A stretch of 10,562 nucleotides of DNA from Ruminococcaceae bacterium UBA5396 (lineage in GTDB: Bacteria > Bacillota > Clostridia > Oscillospirales > Acutalibacteraceae), in assembly GCA_002410715.1 (NCBI GenBank), contig DHOG01000063.1:1-10562 (forward strand). Reading direction: 5' to 3'. Numbering within the stretch: position 1 is the stretch's first letter; each line of letters begins with the position of its first letter. This document shows positions 1 through 7,089 of the stretch, in pieces. The notes under the pieces are model-generated. The model had not been told where the DNA came from. It did not search any database and saw only the letters and a list, made by a program, of their open reading frames with translations. The translations under genes and the position numbers were made by a program.

Positions 1-646
1 CCCATGAACGGAAAACAGCCTTGATCGATTCCATAAGCTGAACCTTGGGATCAGACGGGAATTCGACACCCTTCTGCTCTTTATAAAACGCCTTAAATTT
101 GGATGCCATTTCCTTCATATCGTCGGCGCTGAAATCGGTATCCAGTTCAATTCCGCGTTCTTCTTTCATTTCATCAATGATTTTCTCGAACTCTTTCTTG
201 GACAGCTCCATTACAACGTCGGAGAACATCTGGATGAAGCGACGATATGAGTCATATGCAAAGCGTGGGTTGCCGGTCTTTTTAGCAAGACCTTCAACAA
301 CGACATCGTTTAAGCCGAGATTAAGGATTGTATCCATCATACCAGGCATAGATGCACGCGCACCCGAACGGACAGAAACAAGAAGCGGATTCACCGCATC
401 TCCGAATTTTTTGCCGGAGTTCTGTTCTAACTCACTCAACGCTTCGTAAATCTGAGCTTCGATTCCAGCGTTAATAGAACGATCATCCTCATAATACTGT
501 GTGCAAGCCTCGGTTGAAACCGTAAAGCCGAACGGAACAGGCATGCCGAGACTTGTCATTTCGGCAAGATTGGCGCCTTTGCCACCGAGAAGCTCGCGCA
601 TGCTGACATTGCCCTCGTTGAACAAATACACAAATTTGTGACTCAT
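1..646 (-). CDS. ppdK: pyruvate, phosphate dikinase (N-terminal part, cut by window edge)
   Basis: PPDK interconverts pyruvate + ATP + Pi and phosphoenolpyruvate + AMP + PPi in the cytoplasm; many anaerobic clostridia use it in glycolysis or gluconeogenesis. About 215 residues are visible, all from the N-terminal ATP-grasp nucleotide-binding domain. They include YLFNEGN near residue 7, the ATP-binding GGKGANLAEM (21-30, Lys23), PFGFTVSTEAC (38-49), the SVRSGARASMPGMMDTILNLG block (91-111, Arg93) and GNPRFAYDSYRRFIQMFSDVV (about 124-144). The match to clostridial PPDK as I know it is very close. The central phosphohistidine domain and the PEP-binding barrel lie beyond the left edge. AGGAGG at 657-662 serves either ATG 646 (10-nt spacing, family-like MSHKFVYLFN start, chosen) or in-frame ATG 652 (4-nt spacing). 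The gene is transcribed away from prs. Identity is near certain; only the start is open by two codons. Confidence 0.96.
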   Translation of the reverse strand, partial: MSHKFVYLFNEGNVSMRELLGGKGANLAEMTSLGMPVPFGFTVSTEACTQYYEDDRSINAGIEAQIYEALSELEQNSGKKFGDAVNPLLVSVRSGARASMPGMMDTILNLGLNDVVVEGLAKKTGNPRFAYDSYRRFIQMFSDVVMELSKKEFEKIIDEMKEERGIELDTDFSADDMKEMASKFKAFYKEQKGVEFPSDPKVQLMESIKAVFRSW

Positions 647-729
647 AAGCATTCTACCTCCTAAATTTGACTACTGCATTTAAATAGATTATTTAATAAA
701 ATCCAATCATATATGCAGAATCACATTGT

Positions 730-758
730 ATTATAACAAATAGTAAAAAATATTTCCA
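730..758 (-). promoter_or_regulatory. probable ppdK promoter
   Basis: On the minus strand an exact TATAAT (735 to 730) is preceded by TGT, giving an extended -10 element. Exactly 17 bp upstream is TGGAAA (758 to 753), matching the -35 consensus at 4 of 6 positions. Transcription would begin near 723 and give a leader of about 75 nt before the ppdK AGGAGG. The -35 lies inside the perfect inverted repeat at 749-788. This is inference from consensus matching. Confidence 0.65.
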
Positions 759-788
759 TATATAATTTCGTTTATATATGGAAATATT
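749..788. repeat. perfect 17-bp inverted repeat, candidate operator
   Basis: The arm at 749-765 is the exact reverse complement of 772-788, with a 6-base centre (766-771). It lies in the divergent ppdK/prs spacer and covers the ppdK -35 hexamer, so a dimeric regulator bound here would block or activate ppdK. Read on the minus strand the structure is followed by six T residues (748-743), so it could also act as a weak terminator, although the stem is mostly A/T. Since the predicted ppdK transcript starts downstream of it (near 723), an operator role fits better. Confidence 0.6.
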
Positions 789-789
789 C

Positions 790-846
790 CATTTGCACAA
801 AGAATGTAGACCAAGCCCCTCTATCTCTGGTGTTTATTTGCAAATG
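790..846. repeat. ATTTGCA motif pair upstream of prs
   Basis: CATTTGCA (790-797) and its exact reverse complement TGCAAATG (839-846) flank a 41-base stretch. The right copy sits inside a 10-base palindrome, ATTTGCAAAT (836-845), which ends four bases before the prs -35 hexamer. Such a pair could be binding sites for a regulator of prs. The motif is short and A/T-rich, so chance cannot be excluded. Nothing else recognisable lies in 789-849. Confidence 0.3.
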
Positions 847-849
847 CTA

Positions 850-878
850 TTGAAATAATGGGATACTTTTGCCATAAT
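850..878 (+). promoter_or_regulatory. probable prs promoter
   Basis: TTGAAA (850-855) and CATAAT (873-878) are separated by exactly 17 bp, each matching the SigA consensus at 5 of 6 positions. Transcription would start near 885 and leave a leader of about 80 nt. AAAGGATGG (949-957) is the ribosome binding site, 9 nt before the prs ATG. No riboswitch-like fold is evident in the leader. Confidence 0.65.
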
Positions 879-966
879 AATGATATACAGTTATTATGAA
901 ATATAAAAGTTTGGCTAAATATTGTAAATTAGCATCTGCCTATATGAGAAAGGATGGTCAATTACC

Positions 967-1926
967 ATGAATTTTCACGGTAAGGATATTAAAATTTTTT
1001 CCGCAAATTCACACCCTCTTCTTTCCGCTCATATTTCGGAAAGGCTGGGGCTTCCCCTAGGCCGTTCGGAAGTGAAAACCTTTAGCGACGGGGAAATTTC
1101 AGTCTCAATTAACGAATCGGTTCGCGGCTCGGATGTATTTGTGGTGCAGTCTACCTGTGACCCCGTTAATAACAATCTGATGGAACTGCTAATCATGATG
1201 GACGCATTCAAACGTGCATCAGCGGCACGCATCACCGCCGTTATCCCCTATTTCGGATATGCAAGACAGGATCGCAAGGCAAAGGCGCGGGATCCCATTT
1301 CTGCCAAGCTGGTCGCTGATCTCATCACGACAGCAGGCGCGGACAGAGTACTCACCATGGATCTGCACGCTTCTCAGATACAGGGTTTTTTTAATATTCC
1401 GGTGGACAATTTGGTTGGCGCGCCCATCCTCGCAAATTATTTTCGCGATCTGATCGGAGACCGGAAAGATGAATACATCATCGTCTCGCCCGATCTGGGT
1501 TCTGTGACACGTGCACGCAATTTCGCTGCCCGTCTTGACTGTCCAATCGCAATCGTTGACAAACGCCGGCAGCGGGCCAATGTCAGCGAGGTTATGAATA
1601 TCATCGGCGATGTTCGGGGAAAACGAGTGATTCTTCTGGACGATATGATAGACACCGCCGGAACTCTTTGTAATGCCGCTTCTGCAGTTATGGAAAAAGG
1701 AGGTGCACAGAATGTTGTGGCAACCGCTACACACGGCGTGCTGTCCGGTCCCGCTTTAGAACGCATCCAAAACAGCGTCATTGAAAACATTGTGCTTCTT
1801 GACACCATACCCCTGCCTCCGGAAAAACGTTCGGATAAGCTTACAATACTACCGATTGCTCCTGTTTTCTCAGAAGCCATTGAGCGTATCTATGAAAACA
1901 AGCCGGTTTCCATTATGTTTAAATGA
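967..1926 (+). CDS. prs: ribose-phosphate pyrophosphokinase (PRPP synthetase)
   Basis: Makes 5-phosphoribosyl 1-diphosphate from ribose 5-phosphate and ATP, the precursor for purine, pyrimidine, NAD, histidine and tryptophan synthesis; cytoplasmic, usually hexameric. The 319-residue length fits class I enzymes (about 315). Visible signatures are FSDGEI (39-44), YFGYARQDRK (95-104), the metal/ATP motif MDLHASQIQGFF (131-142, His134), the catalytic flexible loop DKRRQRANVSEVMNIIG (198-214, with Lys199 and Arg201), and the PRPP-binding loop VILLDDMIDTAGT (221-233). The loop has Gln202 and Ala204 where many homologues have prolines, and Ala231 for the common second glycine; these are mild substitutions. 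The start is supported by AAAGGATGG 9 nt upstream. The order prs-pth-mfd is the Firmicute arrangement, although glmU is not upstream here and ctc is missing downstream. All key residues are present. Confidence 0.97.
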   Translation: MNFHGKDIKIFSANSHPLLSAHISERLGLPLGRSEVKTFSDGEISVSINESVRGSDVFVVQSTCDPVNNNLMELLIMMDAFKRASAARITAVIPYFGYARQDRKAKARDPISAKLVADLITTAGADRVLTMDLHASQIQGFFNIPVDNLVGAPILANYFRDLIGDRKDEYIIVSPDLGSVTRARNFAARLDCPIAIVDKRRQRANVSEVMNIIGDVRGKRVILLDDMIDTAGTLCNAASAVMEKGGAQNVVATATHGVLSGPALERIQNSVIENIVLLDTIPLPPEKRSDKLTILPIAPVFSEAIERIYENKPVSIMFK

Positions 1927-1932
1927 CTTTTT

Positions 1933-1960
1933 AAATAAAATTTGTTTATTTTTTATTTTT
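1933..1960 (+). terminator. weak A/T-rich terminator after prs
   Basis: AAATAAA (1933-1939) can pair with TTTATTT (1945-1951) over a 5-base loop and is followed by a T-rich tail to 1960. The all-A/T stem is weak, so termination here would be partial. A separate promoter for pth begins immediately after, which suits a transcript boundary. Confidence 0.3.
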
Positions 1961-1963
1961 CAC

Positions 1964-1993
1964 TTGAATTCTTCAATTCATTTACCGTATACT
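1964..1993 (+). promoter_or_regulatory. probable pth(-mfd) promoter
   Basis: TTGAAT (1964-1969) and TATACT (1988-1993) are 18 bp apart and fit the SigA consensus well. The start would be near 2000, producing a leader of about 165 nt before pth. The -35 overlaps a small inverted repeat, TGAATT-CTTC-AATTCA (1965-1980), a possible operator. If pth, mfd and the two genes after mfd are one operon, this is its main promoter. Confidence 0.5.
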
Positions 1994-2026
1994 TAAATAA
2001 ATGAATAGCCAATTCAATGAATAAAA

Positions 2027-2075
2027 GGCGGGGTGCCCTACATCCCGCCGTTTCGTGCGCACCAAGATGCACCCC
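2027..2075 (+). promoter_or_regulatory. GC-rich leader hairpin with alternative pairings
   Basis: GGCGGGGTG (2027-2035) pairs with CATCCCGCC (2041-2049) with one G-U and a 5-base loop, making a strong stem in an A/T-rich spacer. It is followed only by GTTTCG, so it is a poor intrinsic terminator in the plus direction. The same left arm can instead pair GGGGTGC (2030-2036) with GCACCCC (2069-2075), or GGTGC (2032-2036) with GCACC (2059-2063). These foldings exclude one another, the geometry of an attenuator or a regulated leader for pth. Alternatively it may only stabilise the 5' end of the transcript. Apart from this and the promoter, the 1927-2164 spacer shows nothing else. Confidence 0.45.
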
Positions 2076-2164
2076 TTCTTCTCCGGACATTATACAACCA
2101 ATGCAGTGTAGTGCAATGGTCTTTCTATTTTGAAATTGTAGGTTAATCTTAAGGAGAATCTTAA

Positions 2165-2761
2165 ATGTTTTTTCACAAATCCAAACCCTCCCCCGTTGAT
2201 TTCCTGATTGTCGGACTTGGAAATCCGGGCAAAAAACATGAGGGTACACGCCATAACGCAGGGTTTATTGCACTTGAGGCTTTGGCTGACAAGCTGGGGA
2301 TTCGGATAAACCGAATAAAATTCAAATCCTTCTGCGCAGAATGTAGAATCGGTGACCGGCATGTTCTATTAATGATGCCCCAGACCTTTATGAACCTGAG
2401 CGGGGAAGCCGTATCAGAAGCCATGCGCTTTTACAAGCTAAAGCCCCAACAGGTGCTGATCTTATTTGATGATATTTCCCTGCCTGTCGGAACCATTCGA
2501 ATCCGGCGCAAGGGCAGCGATGGCGGTCAAAATGGTATGCGCAATATCATTTTACTGACGGGCAGTGACGAGTTCCCGCGTATCAAAATCGGTGTGGGTG
2601 AAAAGCCCCATCCCGACTATGATTTGGCGGCGTGGGTCCTTTCGCGCTATTCCAAAGAGGAAGCGTTAAAGCTGCTTGAGTCCACAAAAAACGCCGCCCA
2701 AGCTGCAACCATGATCGCCCAGGGTGATATAGACGGCGCTATGAACCAATATTCAAAATGA
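2165..2761 (+). CDS. pth: peptidyl-tRNA hydrolase
   Basis: Cleaves the ester bond of peptidyl-tRNAs that drop off stalled ribosomes, recycling tRNA; essential in most bacteria, monomeric and cytoplasmic. The 198 residues match the family (about 190), with a short N-terminal extension (MFFHKSKPSP). Visible motifs are VGLGNPGKKHEGTRHNAGF (16-34; Asn20, catalytic His30), PQTFMNLSGEAV (72-83, Asn77), the FDDISLPVG segment (101-109, with Asp102 aligning to the catalytic aspartate) and GGQNGMRNI (120-128, Asn123). The start is clear: AAGGAG (2151-2156) lies 8 nt before ATG. The stop TGA overlaps an ATG at 2758, and mfd begins 58 bases after the gene, so the two are probably co-transcribed. B. subtilis has the same pair (spoVC, mfd) with fin between. 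Confidence 0.97.
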   Translation: MFFHKSKPSPVDFLIVGLGNPGKKHEGTRHNAGFIALEALADKLGIRINRIKFKSFCAECRIGDRHVLLMMPQTFMNLSGEAVSEAMRFYKLKPQQVLILFDDISLPVGTIRIRRKGSDGGQNGMRNIILLTGSDEFPRIKIGVGEKPHPDYDLAAWVLSRYSKEEALKLLESTKNAAQAATMIAQGDIDGAMNQYSK

Positions 2762-2823
2762 GCGTCTGTGGGGTAGTTGAAACAATGAAAACAGAACCAG
2801 AAGGAACGAGAGTGAACCAATGA
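2758..2823 (+). CDS. possible 21-codon coupling ORF between pth and mfd
   Basis: An open frame ([21 protein letters not shown]) starts at an ATG that overlaps the pth stop as ATGA (2758-2761) and ends in a TGA that overlaps the mfd ATG as ATGA (2820-2823). It has no Shine-Dalgarno of its own, so it could be read only by ribosomes finishing pth, which would then be delivered to mfd. Mfd itself has only a weak site (GAGAG, 2808-2812, 7 nt from its ATG; AAGGA at 2801-2805 is 14 nt away). Both ATGs sit in the same 9-mer, AATGAGCGT (2757-2765, 2819-2827), and TGAACCAAT also occurs twice (2742-2750, 2813-2821), which hints at local duplication. The peptide resembles nothing I recognise, and this may be only spacer. 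Confidence 0.25.
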   Translation: MSVCGVVETMKTEPEGTRVNQ

Positions 2824-5800
2824 GCGTTTTTGTCAAGGGACTAGCAGGTCTTCCGGCTTTTCAATCCCTGTGTAACGATATCCGCACATCAAGGCTGCCT
2901 GCAGCCATAACTGGCCTAGGGCACATACACAAGGTGCATTTTATCGCATCACTTTGCGCCACCCTTAATCGGCGTGCGGTGATGCTTGTCGCAGATGAAG
3001 GGGAAGCGACCCGAGTCGTGGAGGATGCCGTCTCTTTTGGATTAAAACCGCTTTTATTGCCAGCACGTGATCTTTCACTGCGAAGCATGGAATCGGCTTC
3101 AAGGGAATATGAGCAGCAAAGACTGGGTGTACTTGCGAAAATGACGGCAGGCGACTATGATATCGTGATCGCGGGGATTGATGCGGCAGTGCAGTTTACC
3201 CTTCCGCCTTCTACCCTCACTTCTCGAACCTTTATGTTAAAGACGGGGCTGGCCCTGCCGGTCAAAAATCTTTCGGCTGCCCTGTCCGCCGCAGGCTACG
3301 AGCGCTGTGATCAGGTAGAGGGTGCCGGTCAGTTCGCTGTCAGGGGCGGTATATATGACATTTTTCCGGCTGACTGTCCCGCTCCCGTACGCATGGAACT
3401 ATGGGGCGACACGGTGGATACGCTGTGGTATTATGATGTGCTGTCTCAACGCCGAACCGAACCGCTGAGGGAAATATCTATATCACCCGCCGCCGAAATC
3501 ATGCCTGATGACGCCAAAGATCTGGCATACCGGATTGAGGCACTTGCAGAAAGTCTCAGAGGCAAAAATGCCGCCGCAGCACGTAAAAATCTTTTAGCAG
3601 ATTGCGAGAAACTTGGCGGAGGAGGCCGTCCCGCATCCTATGACAAGTATATCCCACTGATTTATAAGTATCCTGCCACCCTGTTCGACTATATGAGTCT
3701 GTCGGACGGGGCAATGCTGTTTGTATCCGAAATGACCAACGTCCGCGAGCGGTTGCACACCGCAGAGTGGCAGCTTGGTGAGGATATCAAATCACTTCTT
3801 GCCGAGGGGCAGCTTTGCCGCGGCTTAACCGAATATATGATGGATACTGTTGGTTTGCAATCGGTGTTGGAAAATCACGGCTGTGTTCTTCTCGATACAT
3901 TTGCCCGCTCCGGGCAAGATACCTATCTTCATTCTCTTTATAATATTAATACCCGCCAACTGCCGGTATGGTCGGGCGGAATTGATTTGCTGGTTGATGA
4001 CCTGCGCGATTTGCTGCACCGCAGCATGGCTTGTATCGTGCTTGCGGGTGCGGAAGCAAAAAGTGCCAAAACCCTTGCTGACGACCTTTTAAGCAGAGGT
4101 TTACCCGCTTTATATGCGCCTTCTCCCGATGCTCCGGTCAAAAATCGGATAACAGTGATGCAGGGCGGTCTTTCAGCCGGAATGGACTATCCTGACGCCA
4201 ATCTGGCCGTCATAACACACGGAAGAATCAGCGGTGAACGAAAGAAATTTCGCCGTTCAAAACGTGATAAGGGCGTTGAGATTCACAGCCTGTCCGAGCT
4301 GAATCCGGGGGATTATGTCGTACATGCCGCACACGGCATCGGTCTATACCAGGGAATTCATCCCCTCGAGGTACAGGGCGTTGTAAAGGATTACATCAAA
4401 TTACAGTACGATAAGGGCGACACCCTGTATGTACCTGTAACTCAGCTGGATCTTGTCTCTAAATATATCGGTACAAAAGATGATATAAAGATTCGCCTGC
4501 ATCGCCTCGGAGGGCAGGAGTGGCAGAAAACCAAGGCAAGAGTACGCACGGCGGTCAAGGATATCGCCCGTCAGCTGATTGCGTTGTATTCACAACGTAT
4601 GTCCGCTAAAGGCTTTGCTTTTGAGCCCGACGGCGAATGGCAGTATGATTTTGAACGCCGATTTGAATTTGAGGAGACCGATGATCAGCTGCGGTGTGTC
4701 GAGGAAATCAAGGGGGATATGGAACGCGACGTGCCGATGGACAGGCTGCTTTGCGGAGACGTCGGCTTCGGAAAAACCGAGGTGGCATTGCGAGCGGCGT
4801 TTAAATGCGTAACCCAGAGCAAGCAATGTGTTTTTCTGGTGCCCACCACCATCCTTGCATTTCAGCATTACAATACAATCATCAAGCGCTTTGAAGGCTT
4901 TCCTGTCCGAATCGATATGCTGTCCCGTTTCCGAACTCCAAAGCAGCAAGAGGAAATCATTAAAAAACTGCGGCGCGGTGAAATTGACATTATCGTCGGA
5001 ACACACCGTCTGCTTTCAAAGGATGTACAGCTTCGTGATGTCGGACTTGTCATTGTGGATGAGGAACAGCGTTTCGGTGTCGCTCAAAAGGAACGGCTTA
5101 AAGAGGTATGGACGAATGTAGATGTACTGACCCTTTCCGCAACCCCGATCCCTCGCACCCTCAACATGGCAATGAGCGGTATTCGGGACATGTCCGTCAT
5201 AGAAGAAGCCCCGCAGGATCGCCATCCGGTTCAAACCTATGTGCTTGAATATGACAACGGTATCCTGACGGATGCTATGAAGCGTGAGCTAAGACGGGGC
5301 GGGCAGGTGTATTATCTGCACAACCGCGTAGAAACCATTGAACGATGCGCCGCCGGCATACAAATGCGTATTCCCGAAGCGCGAGTGGGTTTCGCTCACG
5401 GTAAAATGACCGAGGAACAGCTTTCAGATATCTGGCGGCAGATGCTGGATCACGAAATAGATGTGCTGGTTTGCACCACCATTATTGAAACCGGTGTCGA
5501 CATTCCAAACGCAAACACCCTGATTATCGAGAACGCCGATCGGTTCGGACTATCCCAGCTTCACCAAATTAGAGGGCGTGTCGGACGTTCTGCCCGCCGT
5601 GCATTCGCTTATCTTACTTTTATCCGTGGCAAGGTGCTCACCGACGTCGCAGCCAAGCGGCTTGAAGCGGTTAGAGAGTTTACCGAGTTTGGTGCGGGCT
5701 TTAAAATCGCCATGCGGGATATGGAAATACGTGGTGCCGGCAATATTTTGGGTGCGCAGCAGCACGGACAAATGGAGGCCGTGGGATATGAGATGTATCT

Positions 5801-6320
5801 TCGTCTTTTAGGTGAAGCGGTCAACGAGGAAAAAGGCGTGCCATCCGCAAACCGCGAAGCGGAATGTCTGATTGACCTTCAGATTATGGCACATATACCA
5901 GAAAGCTATATTTCGTCCAACGCTCAGCGGCTGGAAATTTATCGTCGTATCGCCGACATCCGTTCCCATGAGGATTTTCTTGATGTGTATGACGAGCTAA
6001 TCGACCGTTTCGGAGACCCACCCGAGGCAGTTCAGGGGCTGATTGATGTTGCCATGCTTCGGAATATGGCAGCCGATATCGGCATCTATGAAATCAAGCA
6101 GCAGCAGAACAGCCTGCTTTTATACATGCGTCACCTGGATATGCAGATCGGTTCCCGAATGTCATCCGCCCTGAAAGGCAGGGTAATGGTGAGTGCCGGT
6201 GCCAAGCCCTATCTTGCGGTGAAGATAAAAAAAGGGCTGACGCCGCTTGACACCTTACGAGAGGCACTGGAAGCGGTTCAGCCTGAAAGCGAGGATAACC
6301 AGACCGGGAACAGGATGTGA
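2820..6320 (+). CDS. mfd: transcription-repair coupling factor Mfd
   Basis: Mfd is an ATP-driven DNA translocase that pushes RNA polymerase stalled at lesions off the template and recruits UvrA for nucleotide excision repair. The length of 1166 residues is full size. In order: a UvrB-like N-terminal module (about 1-330; [20 protein letters not shown] near 172); a linker and D3; the RNA-polymerase-interacting CarD-like domain (about 494-565; [19 protein letters not shown]); the RecG-like superfamily 2 motor with Walker A GDVGFGKT (646-653), Walker B/DEEQ (747-750), [10 protein letters not shown] (about 772) and motif [14 protein letters not shown] (about 914); the TRG motif ([21 protein letters not shown], from about 954); and the C-terminal D7 domain that masks the UvrA-binding surface. 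Nothing is missing. The ribosome binding site is weak, suggesting low or coupled expression, and the end holds the ribosome binding site of the next gene. Confidence 0.98.
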   Translation: MSVFVKGLAGLPAFQSLCNDIRTSRLPAAITGLGHIHKVHFIASLCATLNRRAVMLVADEGEATRVVEDAVSFGLKPLLLPARDLSLRSMESASREYEQQRLGVLAKMTAGDYDIVIAGIDAAVQFTLPPSTLTSRTFMLKTGLALPVKNLSAALSAAGYERCDQVEGAGQFAVRGGIYDIFPADCPAPVRMELWGDTVDTLWYYDVLSQRRTEPLREISISPAAEIMPDDAKDLAYRIEALAESLRGKNAAAARKNLLADCEKLGGGGRPASYDKYIPLIYKYPATLFDYMSLSDGAMLFVSEMTNVRERLHTAEWQLGEDIKSLLAEGQLCRGLTEYMMDTVGLQSVLENHGCVLLDTFARSGQDTYLHSLYNINTRQLPVWSGGIDLLVDDLRDLLHRSMACIVLAGAEAKSAKTLADDLLSRGLPALYAPSPDAPVKNRITVMQGGLSAGMDYPDANLAVITHGRISGERKKFRRSKRDKGVEIHSLSELNPGDYVVHAAHGIGLYQGIHPLEVQGVVKDYIKLQYDKGDTLYVPVTQLDLVSKYIGTKDDIKIRLHRLGGQEWQKTKARVRTAVKDIARQLIALYSQRMSAKGFAFEPDGEWQYDFERRFEFEETDDQLRCVEEIKGDMERDVPMDRLLCGDVGFGKTEVALRAAFKCVTQSKQCVFLVPTTILAFQHYNTIIKRFEGFPVRIDMLSRFRTPKQQEEIIKKLRRGEIDIIVGTHRLLSKDVQLRDVGLVIVDEEQRFGVAQKERLKEVWTNVDVLTLSATPIPRTLNMAMSGIRDMSVIEEAPQDRHPVQTYVLEYDNGILTDAMKRELRRGGQVYYLHNRVETIERCAAGIQMRIPEARVGFAHGKMTEEQLSDIWRQMLDHEIDVLVCTTIIETGVDIPNANTLIIENADRFGLSQLHQIRGRVGRSARRAFAYLTFIRGKVLTDVAAKRLEAVREFTEFGAGFKIAMRDMEIRGAGNILGAQQHGQMEAVGYEMYLRLLGEAVNEEKGVPSANREAECLIDLQIMAHIPESYISSNAQRLEIYRRIADIRSHEDFLDVYDELIDRFGDPPEAVQGLIDVAMLRNMAADIGIYEIKQQQNSLLLYMRHLDMQIGSRMSSALKGRVMVSAGAKPYLAVKIKKGLTPLDTLREALEAVQPESEDNQTGNRM

Positions 6321-6324
6321 TTCA

Positions 6325-7065
6325 ATGATAAGCGACATCGATCACCCAAAACCACACGGTATATTTTCTGCGTTCACTCTGAAATGCATTGCAATCGCTT
6401 CCATGTTGATTGACCATATTGGCTATATCCTGGTGCCGCCCGGCGTCTTTTCACTGACTCTGCGCTTGATCGGCAGAATATCGTTCCCAATTTTCTGCTT
6501 TTTGATTGTAGAAAGCTATTATCACACCCATAACCTCAAAAAATATATTCTGCGTTTATCAGTCTTCGCACTCGTTTCGGAAGTCCCGTTTGATCTGGCT
6601 TTCAGGCATAATTTAATTTACTGGCAAAAACAAAACGTGTTTTTCACCCTGCTGATAGGTCTTATTATGATTGCACTGATTGACAGAATTTTCAACCGAT
6701 TGAATCAAGCCGTTCAAGCCGGCAGCAGTCACATTTGGGTTCATGCAATTGCAGCGTCCTCGCTTTGTCTCGCCGTTGCATTTGCTGCATTTGAGACAGC
6801 CGTTTTGCTGAGGGTCGATTATTCACGAATTGGTATCTTTACAATTCTGGCTTTCTATATTTTCAGGCGCTATTTTGAGCTTGGCGTGCTGTCGCTTGCT
6901 GCAATTAATCTGTATTTCGGCGGCTTCTTTCAGACTTTTGCCGTCTTTTCGGCAATCCCGCTTATGCTGTATAACCGAGAAAAAGGAAGGTCATTGCGCT
7001 GGCTGTTTTATTTCTTTTACCCTATACACCTTTTCATATTATATTTAATTGACATAATTACATAG
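6325..7065 (+). CDS. TraX-family integral membrane protein
   Basis: Belongs to the TraX family (PF05857), named for the F-plasmid protein that N-acetylates pilin; most clostridial members are chromosomal and of unknown substrate. Seen in the 246 residues: FSAFTLKCIAIASMLIDHIGYIL (14-36, with the LIDHIG signature), RLIGRISFPIFCFLIVESYYHTHNLKKYILRL (47-78), SEVPFDLAFR (85-94), QNVFFTLLIGL (103-113), and a C-terminal YPIHLFILYLI helix. I count roughly seven to eight hydrophobic segments, so it is a multi-pass inner membrane protein, perhaps an acyltransferase. The frame is open upstream inside mfd, but ATG 6325 has CAGGATG (6311-6317) at suitable spacing and begins 4 bases after the mfd stop. 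Base composition is more A/T-rich than mfd (38% and 47% GC in two sampled lines). No conjugation genes accompany it, so a pilin role is unlikely. Confidence 0.88.
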   Translation: MISDIDHPKPHGIFSAFTLKCIAIASMLIDHIGYILVPPGVFSLTLRLIGRISFPIFCFLIVESYYHTHNLKKYILRLSVFALVSEVPFDLAFRHNLIYWQKQNVFFTLLIGLIMIALIDRIFNRLNQAVQAGSSHIWVHAIAASSLCLAVAFAAFETAVLLRVDYSRIGIFTILAFYIFRRYFELGVLSLAAINLYFGGFFQTFAVFSAIPLMLYNREKGRSLRWLFYFFYPIHLFILYLIDIIT

Positions 7066-7089
7066 TAAACCGTCAGGAGATTTCGTGAT

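Noticed and set aside
99..449. Plus-strand ORF of 116 codons opposite ppdK.
   Set aside because: It is the antisense shadow of the strongly conserved PPDK reading frame, with serine-rich low-information sequence and no ribosome binding site.
885..966. A purine riboswitch or similar element in the prs leader.
   Set aside because: The leader is only about 80 nt, A/T-rich, and shows no conserved core or stable multi-stem fold.
1219..1880. Minus-strand ORFs of 147-171 codons opposite prs.
   Set aside because: They are shadows of prs codon usage, mutually overlapping, with no promoter or ribosome binding site.
4590..5006. Minus-strand ORF of 138 codons inside mfd.
   Set aside because: It lies opposite the conserved Mfd motor domain and shows no family features.
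6247..6324. A 26-codon upstream extension of the TraX-family frame within mfd.
   Set aside because: It overlaps mfd in another frame and lacks hydrophobic or family-like sequence; ATG 6325 has a proper ribosome binding site.
6325..7065. TraX homologue as evidence of a conjugative element.
   Set aside because: No relaxase, coupling protein, pilin, integrase, attachment site or transfer gene is present; chromosomal TraX-family genes are common in clostridia.
7049..7077. TTGACA at 7049-7054 as a -35 for the AviRa-like gene.
   Set aside because: No acceptable -10 lies 16-18 bp downstream; that stretch is the ribosome binding site of the gene.
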